A stretch of DNA of 64,000 nucleotides, taken from contig JBBSQL010000013.1 in NCBI GenBank assembly GCA_038257845.1, positions 1 to 64,000 of the forward strand. The letters run 5' to 3'. The notes beneath the pieces were generated by a model, which was not told the DNA's origin, ran no database searches, and saw nothing but the letters and a program-made list of their open reading frames with translations. This document shows, one piece after another, positions 37,606 through 45,315 of the stretch. Source of the stretch: JAFDXJ01 sp038257845 (lineage in GTDB: Bacteria > Bacteroidota > Bacteroidia > Chitinophagales > Chitinophagaceae). Positions within the stretch are counted from its first letter, which is position 1. Every line of letters begins with the position of its first letter. A program made the translations under genes and the position numbers.

Positions 37606-38791
37606 TATACTCTTTTGGAATTTTTTTTCCACCCAGTTTATAACTCCGGAACATCATCAATAATACCACTGGTATTAATGCAATATTTAAATCCTGCGGA
37701 AGGAAAAACCAGGTCGCCAGTAAGATTGCATAAATGAATGAAACTACGAGAAAATACGGCCTGGTCCATTTATGATGCCTCCAAACGAAAAAAGCAAACA
37801 GAAAATTTGTGGGCAATGCCCAGGCAATATTGAAATTATTTGCGGTGGATGAATGTTCTGTAAAAAACCACATAAACACAATCAGGATACCAGTCAATCC
37901 CGTGATATAAAAAAAGAAGGAGTCAGCAAATTTTGTAATGGTAATGGCCCATCTAATTGGTATAAGAGAAATGACAAATAAGATTACGCAAACAACTGAT
38001 GTAGCCATTAACGGCGCATACATCCAGGTTAAGCAATCACAAGGCTTTCCCTGGTAAATTATATCTTCTCTGTCCGCAATTGGCGTTCCATCTGCCATTG
38101 TCAAATCAAGGCCCTGCATCAAATAATCCGGCAAAAACATTGCCGAATGATTATTGGGTTTTTTGTCCGTGGGACTTCCCAATAAAATATCAATTCCCAG
38201 TTTACTCCAGGGCTTTGCACCTTCATCCAGGTATTCATGAATCATATCTCGAAAGGAAATTTCCGGCAAAGTAAGCGAGTCTGTGATTTCCATATTGGGG
38301 ATATGCGCATATATCATATCGCGGATTCGCGTGGTGCAATTATCCTTCAAAAAATCATATTGATAAAAACGATTTTGCGGCAGCACATTAACTGCTAAAG
38401 CGCTGAGAATAGAATCTTTTTGAGAGCAATCTAAAATCAATACTTGCTCCCAAACCGTGCGCTGGTCTACTTTATATTCCTGCATGAAATCATTAAAAGG
38501 ATCTACACTCACAAAATAATTCAGGTTGCCTTTCATAAATTTCCAATAAAAATCAGGCTCATCAAAATCAAAAGTGCCCCAACCATATACAATATCAGAA
38601 TGTTTCAAACTATCCTGCACACGGATGGCGCTATGGCCAAAAATGGAATATAATTCCTGGCCCGGTTCTACGGTTAACACACTGATACGCACATGGCAAT
38701 TCGTGGCCGAATCTGTTGACTGCGCTGACACATGCAGGGCATATAATAAAAGCAGTGTTGACAGGAACAAACAATGAAAAATCTTTTTCAT
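37586..38791 (-). CDS. DUF4105 domain-containing membrane protein
   Basis: A 401-residue protein: signal peptide (MKKIFHCLFLSTLLLLYALHVSAQ), a periplasmic DUF4105 domain and a C-terminal block of about five hydrophobic helices. The domain has 'GQELYSIFGHSAIRVQD' (His) and 'YDFLKDNCTTRIRDMI' (Cys). This Cys/His pattern recalls papain-like NlpC/P60 or LRAT-type folds, so a hydrolytic or acyl-transfer activity at the outer face of the inner membrane is possible. The family is widespread in Bacteroidota and, as far as I know, functionally uncharacterised. It is the first gene of a pair with the alpha/beta hydrolase. Confidence 0.8.
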   Translation of the reverse strand: MKKIFHCLFLSTLLLLYALHVSAQSTDSATNCHVRISVLTVEPGQELYSIFGHSAIRVQDSLKHSDIVYGWGTFDFDEPDFYWKFMKGNLNYFVSVDPFNDFMQEYKVDQRTVWEQVLILDCSQKDSILSALAVNVLPQNRFYQYDFLKDNCTTRIRDMIYAHIPNMEITDSLTLPEISFRDMIHEYLDEGAKPWSKLGIDILLGSPTDKKPNNHSAMFLPDYLMQGLDLTMADGTPIADREDIIYQGKPCDCLTWMYAPLMATSVVCVILFVISLIPIRWAITITKFADSFFFYITGLTGILIVFMWFFTEHSSTANNFNIAWALPTNFLFAFFVWRHHKWTRPYFLVVSFIYAILLATWFFLPQDLNIALIPVVLLMMFRSYKLGGKKIPKEYNAETYF

Positions 38792-38889
38792 AAAAACAGA
38801 AAAATATGGGTTGAAATTCGCAAGCGCAAGGTACAGGAAAGGTAGAATGAAGAAAAGTTTTTAGAAAAAAATTTTCCGAAATGAAAATA

Positions 38890-38974
38890 TATTGCTGGTC
38901 AGCGACCAGCAATGGCAGGAGAAAAATTTTTTTCGACTGGAACATATTTTGCTGGTCAGCGACCAGCAAAGGCG
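38890..38974. repeat. Two copies of a GGTC/GACC hairpin repeat
   Basis: TTGCTGGTC-AGC-GACCAGCAA appears near 38892 and again near 38951. Each is followed by a GGC-G/A-GGAG tail (TGGCAGGAG, AGGCGGGAG). The stem-loop plus tail matches the design of the hairpin at 17291 with different stem bases, so these look like one family whose stems co-vary. Confidence 0.7.
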
Positions 38975-39004
38975 GGAGCGCTGTTGTTGGCGTCCGCGCC
39001 AATA

Positions 39005-39519
39005 ACTTAGCACAAAGCGTTCCTCCGGAACGCATATTATCATATGAGAATTCTTACTACCCACAAGATGTTCCTCCGGAACATTACATACATAAAGTCA
39101 ATCAAAGTTGATTTCTACTTCAACCACTTAGCACAAAGCGTTTCTCCGGAACGCATATTACCATTTGATAATTTTTTACCCATAAGAAGTTCCTCCGGAA
39201 CATTTCACGGATGAAGTCTATCAAAGTGGTTTTCTACTTCTATCTTTTAATGCTTAATTAAAACCCCGGAATAAACTTTTGTGGACTGTTGATTTTGATA
39301 AACGGTTTCGAGCTGTTGTTGGCGTCCCCGCCAATAACTTAGCACAAAGCGTTCCGCCGGAACGCGGATATTAAAATCACCTAATTATTATTACCCACAA
39401 GATGTTCCTCCGGAACATTTCACTGATGATATCAATTAAAGCAGCTTTCTTCTTCTACTTTTTATTGCTTAATTAAAACCCCGGGATAAACTTTTGTTGC
39501 CTGTTGATTTTGATAAACG
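39005..39519. repeat. Three tandem hairpin units with a duplicated gene end
   Basis: Units begin near 39005, 39126 and 39337. Each starts ACTTAGCACAAAGCG, contains a GCGTTCC/GGAACGC hairpin and, about 45 bp on, an ATGTTCC/GGAACAT hairpin (AAGTTCC/GGAACAT in unit 2), and ends in TTTCTACTT-like sequence. Units 2 and 3 are each followed by the same roughly 60 bp that carries the 3' end of the D-aminoacylase fusion gene. A GTTGTTGGCGTCC palindrome precedes units 1 and 3. Spacing and degeneracy exclude CRISPR. The whole 38792-39461 gap is repeat DNA with no gene. Confidence 0.75.
39247..39303 (-). pseudogene. Duplicated 3' end of the D-aminoacylase fusion gene
   Basis: On the minus strand this reads VYQNQQSTKVYSGVLIKH and stop. 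The true gene ends VYQNQQATKVYPGVLIKQ. The 18-codon tail was duplicated with its adjacent hairpin unit about 210 bp downstream and has three amino-acid differences but no frame damage. Confidence 0.75.
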
Positions 39520-41939
39520 ATTTTTCCATTTACCCAAACTATTTTAATACCGGAAGACAATGCAGTGGGATTGCTAATCGTTGAATTATCTATAACTGTT
39601 GTCGGATCAAATAATACCATATCAGCAAAATTTCCTGGTGTTAGTATTCCCCTGTTTTGGATGCCAACATGCTCAGCCGTTAGTCCTGTCATTTTATAGA
39701 TGGCTGTTTCAAGTGGCATAATTTTTTGTTCCCGTACATATCTTCCGAGAAATCTTGTAAAGGCTCCATAACCACGCGGATGCCCGCCATCAGCGCCATC
39801 GGAACAAACATTCGTATGACTCCATTTCAAAAAATTAACTATGTCAGGCTCAGACATGGACACACCAATTATATTCGCATCACTACTGTCATTATCTGTT
39901 TCTCTGATAATCCATAATAATGCATCTGCCGCAGATTCATTATTCATTTTACCAATCTCCGTTATTGATTTTCCTTTAAAATTTTTGTTGGGTGTAAAAC
40001 GTGTAATGATCGATTTATCCGGATCTATTAAATTATGCACTGCATAATTTGCACTTACTTTATTTGTAAAATCTTTTTTGGGAAACAACACCCTTGGCGT
40101 AGAAGACCACATCGTATAAGGATAACAATCTGCTGTAATATTTATGCCTTCTGTACGTGCGGCTTCAAGCTTTGCCAGCAGGCTATTACTTTCTCCCCAT
40201 TTACTAACCATCGCAATTTTAAAATGAGATATCTGCACAGGAATATTTGCTTCCCTGCCTATTTGAATAATTTCATCAATAGCCCGCTCAATGTTGATGT
40301 CCTCACTTCTCATGTGGCTTATATACCTGCCACCCTCCGCAGCTGCAGCTTTTGCCATGCTGATCACTTCATCTTCTGATGAATAAAACTGGTCTTCATA
40401 TTCAAGACCTGTTGATAACCCAAAGGAGCCTTTTTGTATTTCTGATGCAAGTATTTTTTTCATACGCATAAGTTCTGCATTGGTTGCAACTCTACGCAGA
40501 TCATTTTTCATTACTTCAGATCTTAGTGAGCCGAAGCCAGTATATGTAGCAATATTTATGCTTGAAGGATGCAGTGTTAATCTTGCTTCGATGGTATCCA
40601 TATAATCAGAACTTCCATCCTGTCCTACAACAATTGTAGTAACGCCCTGGCTGATAACAGCAAGTGCTTCGGGTTTATCTTCAAGGTCTCCGTCATGATG
40701 ACTATGGCTATCAATAAATCCGGGTGCAAGTACGAAACCATTTCCATCAACAACTGTTTCGTTGGCAAATGGTTGCAGGTTACCAATATCTGTGATCATG
40801 TCATCAACAATACGCAGGCTTGCTTTTCGGGGTGTTGCACCTGTGCCGTCAATTAGGTTTACGTTTGTTATTAAAGATGTTTGAGGAAGCGGGTATGGTT
40901 TTCCTTCTATGATATTTTTTACAATATCACACGCCGAATAAACATGTGAGTTTTCCAAAAAAATAAGTGTTTGTTGTTTATTAATATATCTGTGAATATA
41001 GGTACCGAATGCGACCCATCCACCGGAATGATACGCATCTCCGGAACTATCAACAAACCAGGCAAAACCATAACCCGTTAAAGTGCCATCATTTAATTTA
41101 CCCGAAGTAATCGCTTCCATAAATGTTTCTTTCTTCACCAGCTTTTCTGTATATAATGCCTGGTCCCATTTATAGAGATCTTCTGCAGTTGAGTAGATAT
41201 TGCCATCACCAATTATACCATCAACATATTGCAAATCATCCGGAACAGTTTTGCCATTTGCATAATGAAAGCCAAACACTCTTGATGCAGGATAAGCAGG
41301 CATTGTGATGTTATAAATATATGTATTTTTTAAACCCAGCGGCTGTACGATCTTTTCATCAAAAAATTGTTCACAACGCATACCTGATACTTTTTGAATG
41401 ATAGATGCAAGCGTTGTGTAATTCGTATTGGTGTATTCAAATTTCTCGCCCGGCTGAAATATTAAAGCTGGTTTTTGTGCGGCAAGCATTGCCAATGCTT
41501 TATCATTGTTCAGTGTATCAATAAGTGTCATCGTACGATCGGCCAGGTCAAAATATTCAGGCAAACCCGAAGTGTGATTCAATAAATTCCTTACAGTAAT
41601 ATTTGAATATGGAAATGTCGGTAAATATTTTTGAACAGGATCATCATAATTTAATTTGCCTTCTTCTTTTAATATCATTGCCATCATGGCAAAAAATTGT
41701 TTGGATACGGATGCAAGATTAAATGCAGACGATGCTGTTAAAGGTTTTCCGCTAGTATCTGCAATACCAAATGTTTTTTCATAAATGATTTTTCCCTTAT
41801 CGCCTATAAGCACAGATCCGTTAAAAAGTTGTCGCTGATACAAATAAGTTAATGCAGAGTCAATACTTTTTATTTTTTGACTCCATTGCGCGCCGGCTAA
41901 CAATGGCAGCAACATCAACAATAAGATTATTTTTTTCAT
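39462..41939 (-). CDS. Secreted fusion: serine beta-lactamase-fold hydrolase + N-acyl-D-amino-acid deacylase
   Basis: An 825-residue exported protein (signal peptide MKKIILLLMLLPLLAGAQ). Residues about 25-345 are a beta-lactamase/DD-peptidase-fold domain: Ser77-x-x-Lys80 in 'LASVSKQFF', Tyr169-x-Asn171 in 'FEYTNTNY', and 'YHSGGW' as the third motif. Residues about 355-825 are an amidohydrolase of the D-aminoacylase type: 'GFIDSHSHHDGD', 'RYISHMRSED', 'PVQISHFKIA', 'CSDGADGGHPRGYGAF'. The usual metal-binding Cys ('GNCG') is replaced by Asp ('GQDGSS'). The two domains could cleave D-residue peptides and N-acyl-D-amino acids sequentially. Its ATG overlaps the stop of the Lrp gene (ATGA), so the two form one operon. 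Confidence 0.85.
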   Translation of the reverse strand: MKKIILLLMLLPLLAGAQWSQKIKSIDSALTYLYQRQLFNGSVLIGDKGKIIYEKTFGIADTSGKPLTASSAFNLASVSKQFFAMMAMILKEEGKLNYDDPVQKYLPTFPYSNITVRNLLNHTSGLPEYFDLADRTMTLIDTLNNDKALAMLAAQKPALIFQPGEKFEYTNTNYTTLASIIQKVSGMRCEQFFDEKIVQPLGLKNTYIYNITMPAYPASRVFGFHYANGKTVPDDLQYVDGIIGDGNIYSTAEDLYKWDQALYTEKLVKKETFMEAITSGKLNDGTLTGYGFAWFVDSSGDAYHSGGWVAFGTYIHRYINKQQTLIFLENSHVYSACDIVKNIIEGKPYPLPQTSLITNVNLIDGTGATPRKASLRIVDDMITDIGNLQPFANETVVDGNGFVLAPGFIDSHSHHDGDLEDKPEALAVISQGVTTIVVGQDGSSDYMDTIEARLTLHPSSINIATYTGFGSLRSEVMKNDLRRVATNAELMRMKKILASEIQKGSFGLSTGLEYEDQFYSSEDEVISMAKAAAAEGGRYISHMRSEDINIERAIDEIIQIGREANIPVQISHFKIAMVSKWGESNSLLAKLEAARTEGINITADCYPYTMWSSTPRVLFPKKDFTNKVSANYAVHNLIDPDKSIITRFTPNKNFKGKSITEIGKMNNESAADALLWIIRETDNDSSDANIIGVSMSEPDIVNFLKWSHTNVCSDGADGGHPRGYGAFTRFLGRYVREQKIMPLETAIYKMTGLTAEHVGIQNRGILTPGNFADMVLFDPTTVIDNSTISNPTALSSGIKIVWVNGKIVYQNQQATKVYPGVLIKQ

Positions 41940-42388
41940 AACTGAATATGTGTGGTTTGTTTTACTGTATGCAATACGATCTTGCTGCTCACAACTGATA
42001 CGTTTGGAACACTTGCCATTGTCATTAAAAAACTGTCATATTCTTTAATGTCTTTTACAATTATTTTAAGTTGATAATCTATAGTTCCCGCAAGATGATA
42101 ACATTCCAAAACCTGCGGCATTTTTAGTACCTGTTTTTCAAAACCGGCAATATTGGAAGGTGTGTAAGCGTCCATGTGCAGTTGCAATAAAACAACCTGT
42201 GATTTCTCCACCTTGTTATTATCCACTATTGCCCTGTAACCTTTTATGATGCCACTTTTCTCCAGCTTTTTTATTCTTTCATGAACGGGCGTTGTGGTGA
42301 GTTTCAATCGCTTTGCAATATCTTTAATGGTGCACATTGCGTCCTGCTGCAATAAGTTCAATATTTTTTTATCGAGTGCATCTGGCAT
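41936..42388 (-). CDS. Lrp/AsnC family transcriptional regulator
   Basis: A 150-residue regulator from the ATG at 42388 (MPDALDKKILNLLQQD). The frame is open 58 codons further up, but that part crosses the divergent promoter and the start of the neighbouring gene. The HTH is 'TIKDIAKRLKLTTTPVHERIKKLEKSGIIKGY' (about residues 18-50). The C-terminal RAM domain (about 65-140) has 'VLECYHLAGTIDYQLKIIVKD', which binds amino acids. It is divergent from dgcN-dgcA and cotranscribed with the D-aminoacylase fusion. A perfect inverted repeat lies 45 bp upstream, so it probably represses or activates both directions and itself in response to an amino acid. Confidence 0.92.
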   Translation of the reverse strand: MPDALDKKILNLLQQDAMCTIKDIAKRLKLTTTPVHERIKKLEKSGIIKGYRAIVDNNKVEKSQVVLLQLHMDAYTPSNIAGFEKQVLKMPQVLECYHLAGTIDYQLKIIVKDIKEYDSFLMTMASVPNVSVVSSKIVLHTVKQTTHIQL

Positions 42389-42432
42389 AATTGAATACTG
42401 ATTTGAAAGAATATTTTGCTGAATTATAAACC

Positions 42433-42457
42433 AAATGTAGAATATTATTCTACATTT
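42433..42457. promoter_or_regulatory. Perfect 12-bp inverted repeat: probable Lrp/AsnC operator
   Basis: The half site AAATGTAGAATA is followed by one T and its exact complement TATTCTACATTT. It lies in the 91-bp gap between the divergent Lrp gene (start 42388) and the DUF1611 gene (start 42480). Its length, AT-rich centre and position fit a homodimer operator of the adjacent regulator. Confidence 0.75.
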
Positions 42458-42479
42458 ACAAATATAATCAGGATTTTTT

Positions 42480-43526
42480 ATGAAGCATGCTATCATTCTC
42501 ACCAATGGGTTATTACAAACTGATGATGCAAAAACGGCACATGGTTTAATACGCGAAAGCAATCGCTATAAAATTGCCGGTGTTGTTGATCATAAAAATG
42601 CGGGGAATGATGCAGGTTTTTTATTAGATGGTAAACATCGGAATATTCCTGTTTATGAAACGGTTTCCGAAGCGATGCAGGCAAAGCCAAACTTGTGTAT
42701 TGTGGGTGTAGCAACAGTCGGCGGCATGTTCCCCGGTACGTTGCTTGAAGAAGTAAAAGAGGCGATTCAATACAAACTCGATATTGTAAATGGCTTACAC
42801 GATCACCTGAATAACAAGTCGGAAATAAAAAAATTAGCTACAGAAAATGATGTTGAACTGATTGATATCCGTGCGCCAAAAAAATTACCCGATCTTCATT
42901 TTTGGACGGGCAAAATCTTTCAAATCACTACGCCCATTATTGCAGTAATTGGAACAGATTGTGCATTGGGTAAACGCACTACGGCACGATTAGTTATGAA
43001 CGCTTGTAATGAAGCAGGCTTGCATACAGAAATGATTTATACAGGACAAACAGGCTGGTTGCAGGGCGGGAAATATGGTTTTGTTTTCGATTCAACATTG
43101 AATGATTTTGTTTCCGGTGAATTAGAACATGCGATTCTTTCCTGCATTGAAGCCGAAAATCCGGATGTTATTTTTATTGAAGGACAATCTGCCTTGCGTA
43201 ATCCATCGGGTCCATGTGGTTCCGAGTTGCTCATTTCGGGCAATGCAAAATCAGTGATACTCGTGCATTCACCTAAAAGAAAATATTATGAGTATGAACA
43301 GAGTTGGGGCGAAATACCTTCACTAGAATCTGAAATTGCACTTATAAAACAACTGGGTTCAATCGTGATTGCTATTGCCATCAATACAAAACATTGCAGT
43401 GATGAAGAAGCATTCGCATTTCAAAAAGAATATCAAAAAAAGTTTGGAATTACTATATTACTTCCTTTGCAGGAAGGCTGTAGAAAAATAGTTCCTGAGA
43501 TAAAAAAATTGACTCAAAAAAAATAA
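42480..43526 (+). CDS. dgcN: DUF1611 protein, DgcN-like D-glutamate N-acetyltransferase
   Basis: A 348-residue DUF1611 protein. The N-terminal Rossmann-like domain (1-140) ends with 'IRAPKKLPDLHFWTGKI'. The C-terminal P-loop domain has 'IAVIGTDCALGKRTTARL', 'MIYTGQTGWLQGGKYGFVFDS' and 'VIFIEGQSALRNPSGPCGSELL'. In marine Gammaproteobacteria a homologue (DgcN) acetylates D-glutamate, and the partner DgcA then converts N-acetyl-D-glutamate to the L form. The same gene pair with a 15-bp gap is present here. It starts 23 bp after the inverted-repeat operator. The family call is strong; substrate specificity is transferred by context. Confidence 0.8.
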   Translation: MKHAIILTNGLLQTDDAKTAHGLIRESNRYKIAGVVDHKNAGNDAGFLLDGKHRNIPVYETVSEAMQAKPNLCIVGVATVGGMFPGTLLEEVKEAIQYKLDIVNGLHDHLNNKSEIKKLATENDVELIDIRAPKKLPDLHFWTGKIFQITTPIIAVIGTDCALGKRTTARLVMNACNEAGLHTEMIYTGQTGWLQGGKYGFVFDSTLNDFVSGELEHAILSCIEAENPDVIFIEGQSALRNPSGPCGSELLISGNAKSVILVHSPKRKYYEYEQSWGEIPSLESEIALIKQLGSIVIAIAINTKHCSDEEAFAFQKEYQKKFGITILLPLQEGCRKIVPEIKKLTQKK

Positions 43527-43541
43527 AATGCAATCATCACG

Positions 43542-44603
43542 ATGAAAATAAAATCTGTACATACATACATTAAAAACCTTCGGTTACAAAAGCCGTATAC
43601 CATTGCCCGTGAAACCGTAACCGATGTGGAAAATGTTTTTCTTGAAGTAGAATTAGAAAACGGTATTATTGGAATAGGCGCTGCAAATCCTGCGCCGGAA
43701 GTTGTAGGAGAAACGCCCGCACAAACATTTCAAAACCTTCAATCCGAATTTATTACATCGCTGGTTGGAAAAGATATCCGGCATTTTTTAAACCACATAT
43801 TTGAAGCTAAAAAACAATTTAAAAATTTGCCCGGAACGCAAGCCTGCATTGACATTGCGCTGCATGATGCCTTTGCACAATTCCTGGGTATACCTGTTGT
43901 GGATTTTTATGGAAGGAATCATGAAAAAATGCTTACCTCCGTTACCATCGGTATAAAAGAAGTACAGGAAACTGTAGAAGAAGCGGAGGATTATTATAAA
44001 AAAGGCTTTCGTATTTTAAAAGTAAAAACAGGTTTGAATCCTGCACTGGATGCAGAGCGCATTATTAAAATACAAGAGCGATTTACAAATCGTTTTATCA
44101 TTCGCGTAGATGCCAATACAGGTTATAGCATTGCGGACCTGGAATTATTTATTCAGCTTACAAAAAAGCATCCGGTAGAATTAATTGAGCAGCCTTTGCG
44201 TCCTGCAATTGATCAGGAACTTTTACAATTACCCGCAGCAACAAGATCAATACTTGCTGCGGATGAATCTTTAAAAAACTCAGACGCAGCGCTGAAACTT
44301 GCGCATGAAAAATTATACGGCATATTTAATATTAAGCTAATGAAATGCGGAGGCATCTGCTCAGCATTTGAAATTGCAAACATTGCCAAACCCGCGGGCA
44401 TAAATCTTTTTTGGGGTTGCAATGATGAAAGCATTGTAAGCATCACCGCCGCACTGCATGCAGCATTTGCATGTCCTCATACAAAGTATATTGACCTGGA
44501 TGGAAGTTTTGATCTTGCAGAAGATGTAGTTATTGGCGGCTTTATTTTGAAAGATGGTTATATGTATATTAGTGATAAACCAGGACTGGGGTTATGTAAA
44601 TGA
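43542..44603 (+). CDS. dgcA: Enolase-superfamily dipeptide epimerase (DgcA-like)
   Basis: A 353-residue member of the muconate-lactonizing subgroup. The capping domain is residues about 1-125. The barrel shows 'ILKVKTGLNPALDAERI' (K-x-K base pair near residue 161), metal ligands in 'IRVDANTGYS' (Asp), 'PVELIEQPLRP' (Glu) and 'ILAADESLKN' (Asp), and the opposite Lys in 'NIKLMKCGG'. Such a two-base site racemises or epimerises amino-acid alpha carbons. Alone it would be called L-Ala-D/L-Glu epimerase, acting on cell-wall dipeptides. Beside DUF1611 it may act on N-acetyl-D-glutamate instead. Either reaction suits recovery of D-amino acids from peptidoglycan. Confidence 0.88.
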   Translation: MKIKSVHTYIKNLRLQKPYTIARETVTDVENVFLEVELENGIIGIGAANPAPEVVGETPAQTFQNLQSEFITSLVGKDIRHFLNHIFEAKKQFKNLPGTQACIDIALHDAFAQFLGIPVVDFYGRNHEKMLTSVTIGIKEVQETVEEAEDYYKKGFRILKVKTGLNPALDAERIIKIQERFTNRFIIRVDANTGYSIADLELFIQLTKKHPVELIEQPLRPAIDQELLQLPAATRSILAADESLKNSDAALKLAHEKLYGIFNIKLMKCGGICSAFEIANIAKPAGINLFWGCNDESIVSITAALHAAFACPHTKYIDLDGSFDLAEDVVIGGFILKDGYMYISDKPGLGLCK

Positions 44604-44639
44604 ATTACTCAACTTAAGATTCTTTCCCAATTTTTTTTC

Positions 44640-44737
44640 ATTAACCATTAACCATTAACCATTTACCATTTACCATTAACCATTAACCATTTACCATTAA
44701 CCATTAACCATTTACAATTAACCATTAACCATTAACC
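44640..44737. repeat. 7-bp tandem repeat (AACCATT)n
   Basis: About 14 units of AACCATT with TACCATT variants, ending 2 bp before the stop codon of the gene at 44739. Microsatellite of this kind expands by slippage. It is downstream of both convergent genes, so no promoter effect is expected. Confidence 0.9.
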
Positions 44738-44738
44738 A

Positions 44739-45020
44739 CTATTTTTTCATCCTATATTTTTCCGGCTTCTCACCGGTGCGTTCAATGATACCACGCGCTT
44801 CCAGGTCGAGCTTTACTGTTTCACCATACCATTGCACGCCGCCTTCAAAACTATCTTTTAAGCGGGCATAAATTGCTTCCATCAACTCCGTATGTGTAGG
44901 AGTGGAATTTTTTAAAATGTCTAAAATATTTTTTTGAATAACGTCATACTTGCTTTGCAAGATGCGCTTATTTGTTTTGGCCGGATCGGGATGCAGGGTT
45001 TGAATATATTCGGGTTTCAT
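44739..45020 (-). CDS. Small conserved hypothetical protein (DUF6958-like)
   Basis: A 93-residue protein starting 'MKPEYIQTLHPDPAKTNKRILQSKYD', with a middle helical part 'THTELMEAIYARLKDSFEGGVQWYGETVKLDLEARGIIERTG'. The second half looks like a winged-helix fold (helices followed by an 'IERTG..PEKYRM' wing). I believe it matches the small uncharacterised family DUF6958, common in Bacteroidota. No enzymatic motif is visible. It stands alone, convergent with dgcA, with its stop next to the 7-bp tandem repeat. Confidence 0.65.
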   Translation of the reverse strand: MKPEYIQTLHPDPAKTNKRILQSKYDVIQKNILDILKNSTPTHTELMEAIYARLKDSFEGGVQWYGETVKLDLEARGIIERTGEKPEKYRMKK

Positions 45021-45082
45021 TGTTTTGATTATTTGATGAATTCAAAGCTAAAGAATTTTTATTGTTTAGTAAATGTGCAAGC

Positions 45083-45105
45083 TTTTGTTGGCGTCCCGCC
45101 AAAAA
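45083..45105. repeat. GTTGGCG-type palindromic repeat
   Basis: TTTTGTTGGCG-TCC-CGCCAAAAA: short stem-loop of the dispersed family also found at 47.1-48.1 kb and 39.0/39.3 kb. Confidence 0.7.
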
Positions 45106-45165
45106 CTTTCCTAAAAAAATTTGTATCATTAAACTTGTTATTGCCGGAATGATAATATTAATAAA

Positions 45166-45245
45166 TTGCCGCCCTTACAAGGCTCAAAAAAAATCCAAAA
45201 TTCGATCTCTACCAAACTACCGGCCCGATGTGCCTAAGATTTTAT
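45166..45245. repeat. Degenerate half copy of the transposase-associated palindromic module
   Basis: TGCCGCCCTTACAAGGCTC followed about 23 bp later by CTACCAAACTACCGGCCCGATG. This is the left arm, inner arm and part of the inner hairpin of the 12-kb modules, with point changes in the stems and no right half. Confidence 0.7.
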
Positions 45246-45315
45246 ACAAATAAATTTTATGCTAATAAATTTTTCGTTCTGCTGCAGGCATATCCCCCAA
45301 TGTTTTAAACACTTA

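Noticed and set aside
38860..39111. Short frames on both strands in the repeat region after the DUF4105 gene
   Set aside because: They are translations of the hairpin repeats and end at unit boundaries.
39005..39460. Regularly spaced palindromes resembling a CRISPR array
   Set aside because: Only three units of about 115 bp, with degenerate hairpins, no uniform repeat-spacer alternation and no cas genes in the window.
42389..42562. 58-codon N-terminal extension of the Lrp/AsnC gene
   Set aside because: It would cover the operator and the start of the divergent gene; the Lrp fold starts right after the ATG at 42388.
44640..44737. Tandem AACCATT as a telomere-like or origin iteron array
   Set aside because: No replication gene nearby and variable units; simple microsatellite between convergent genes explains it.
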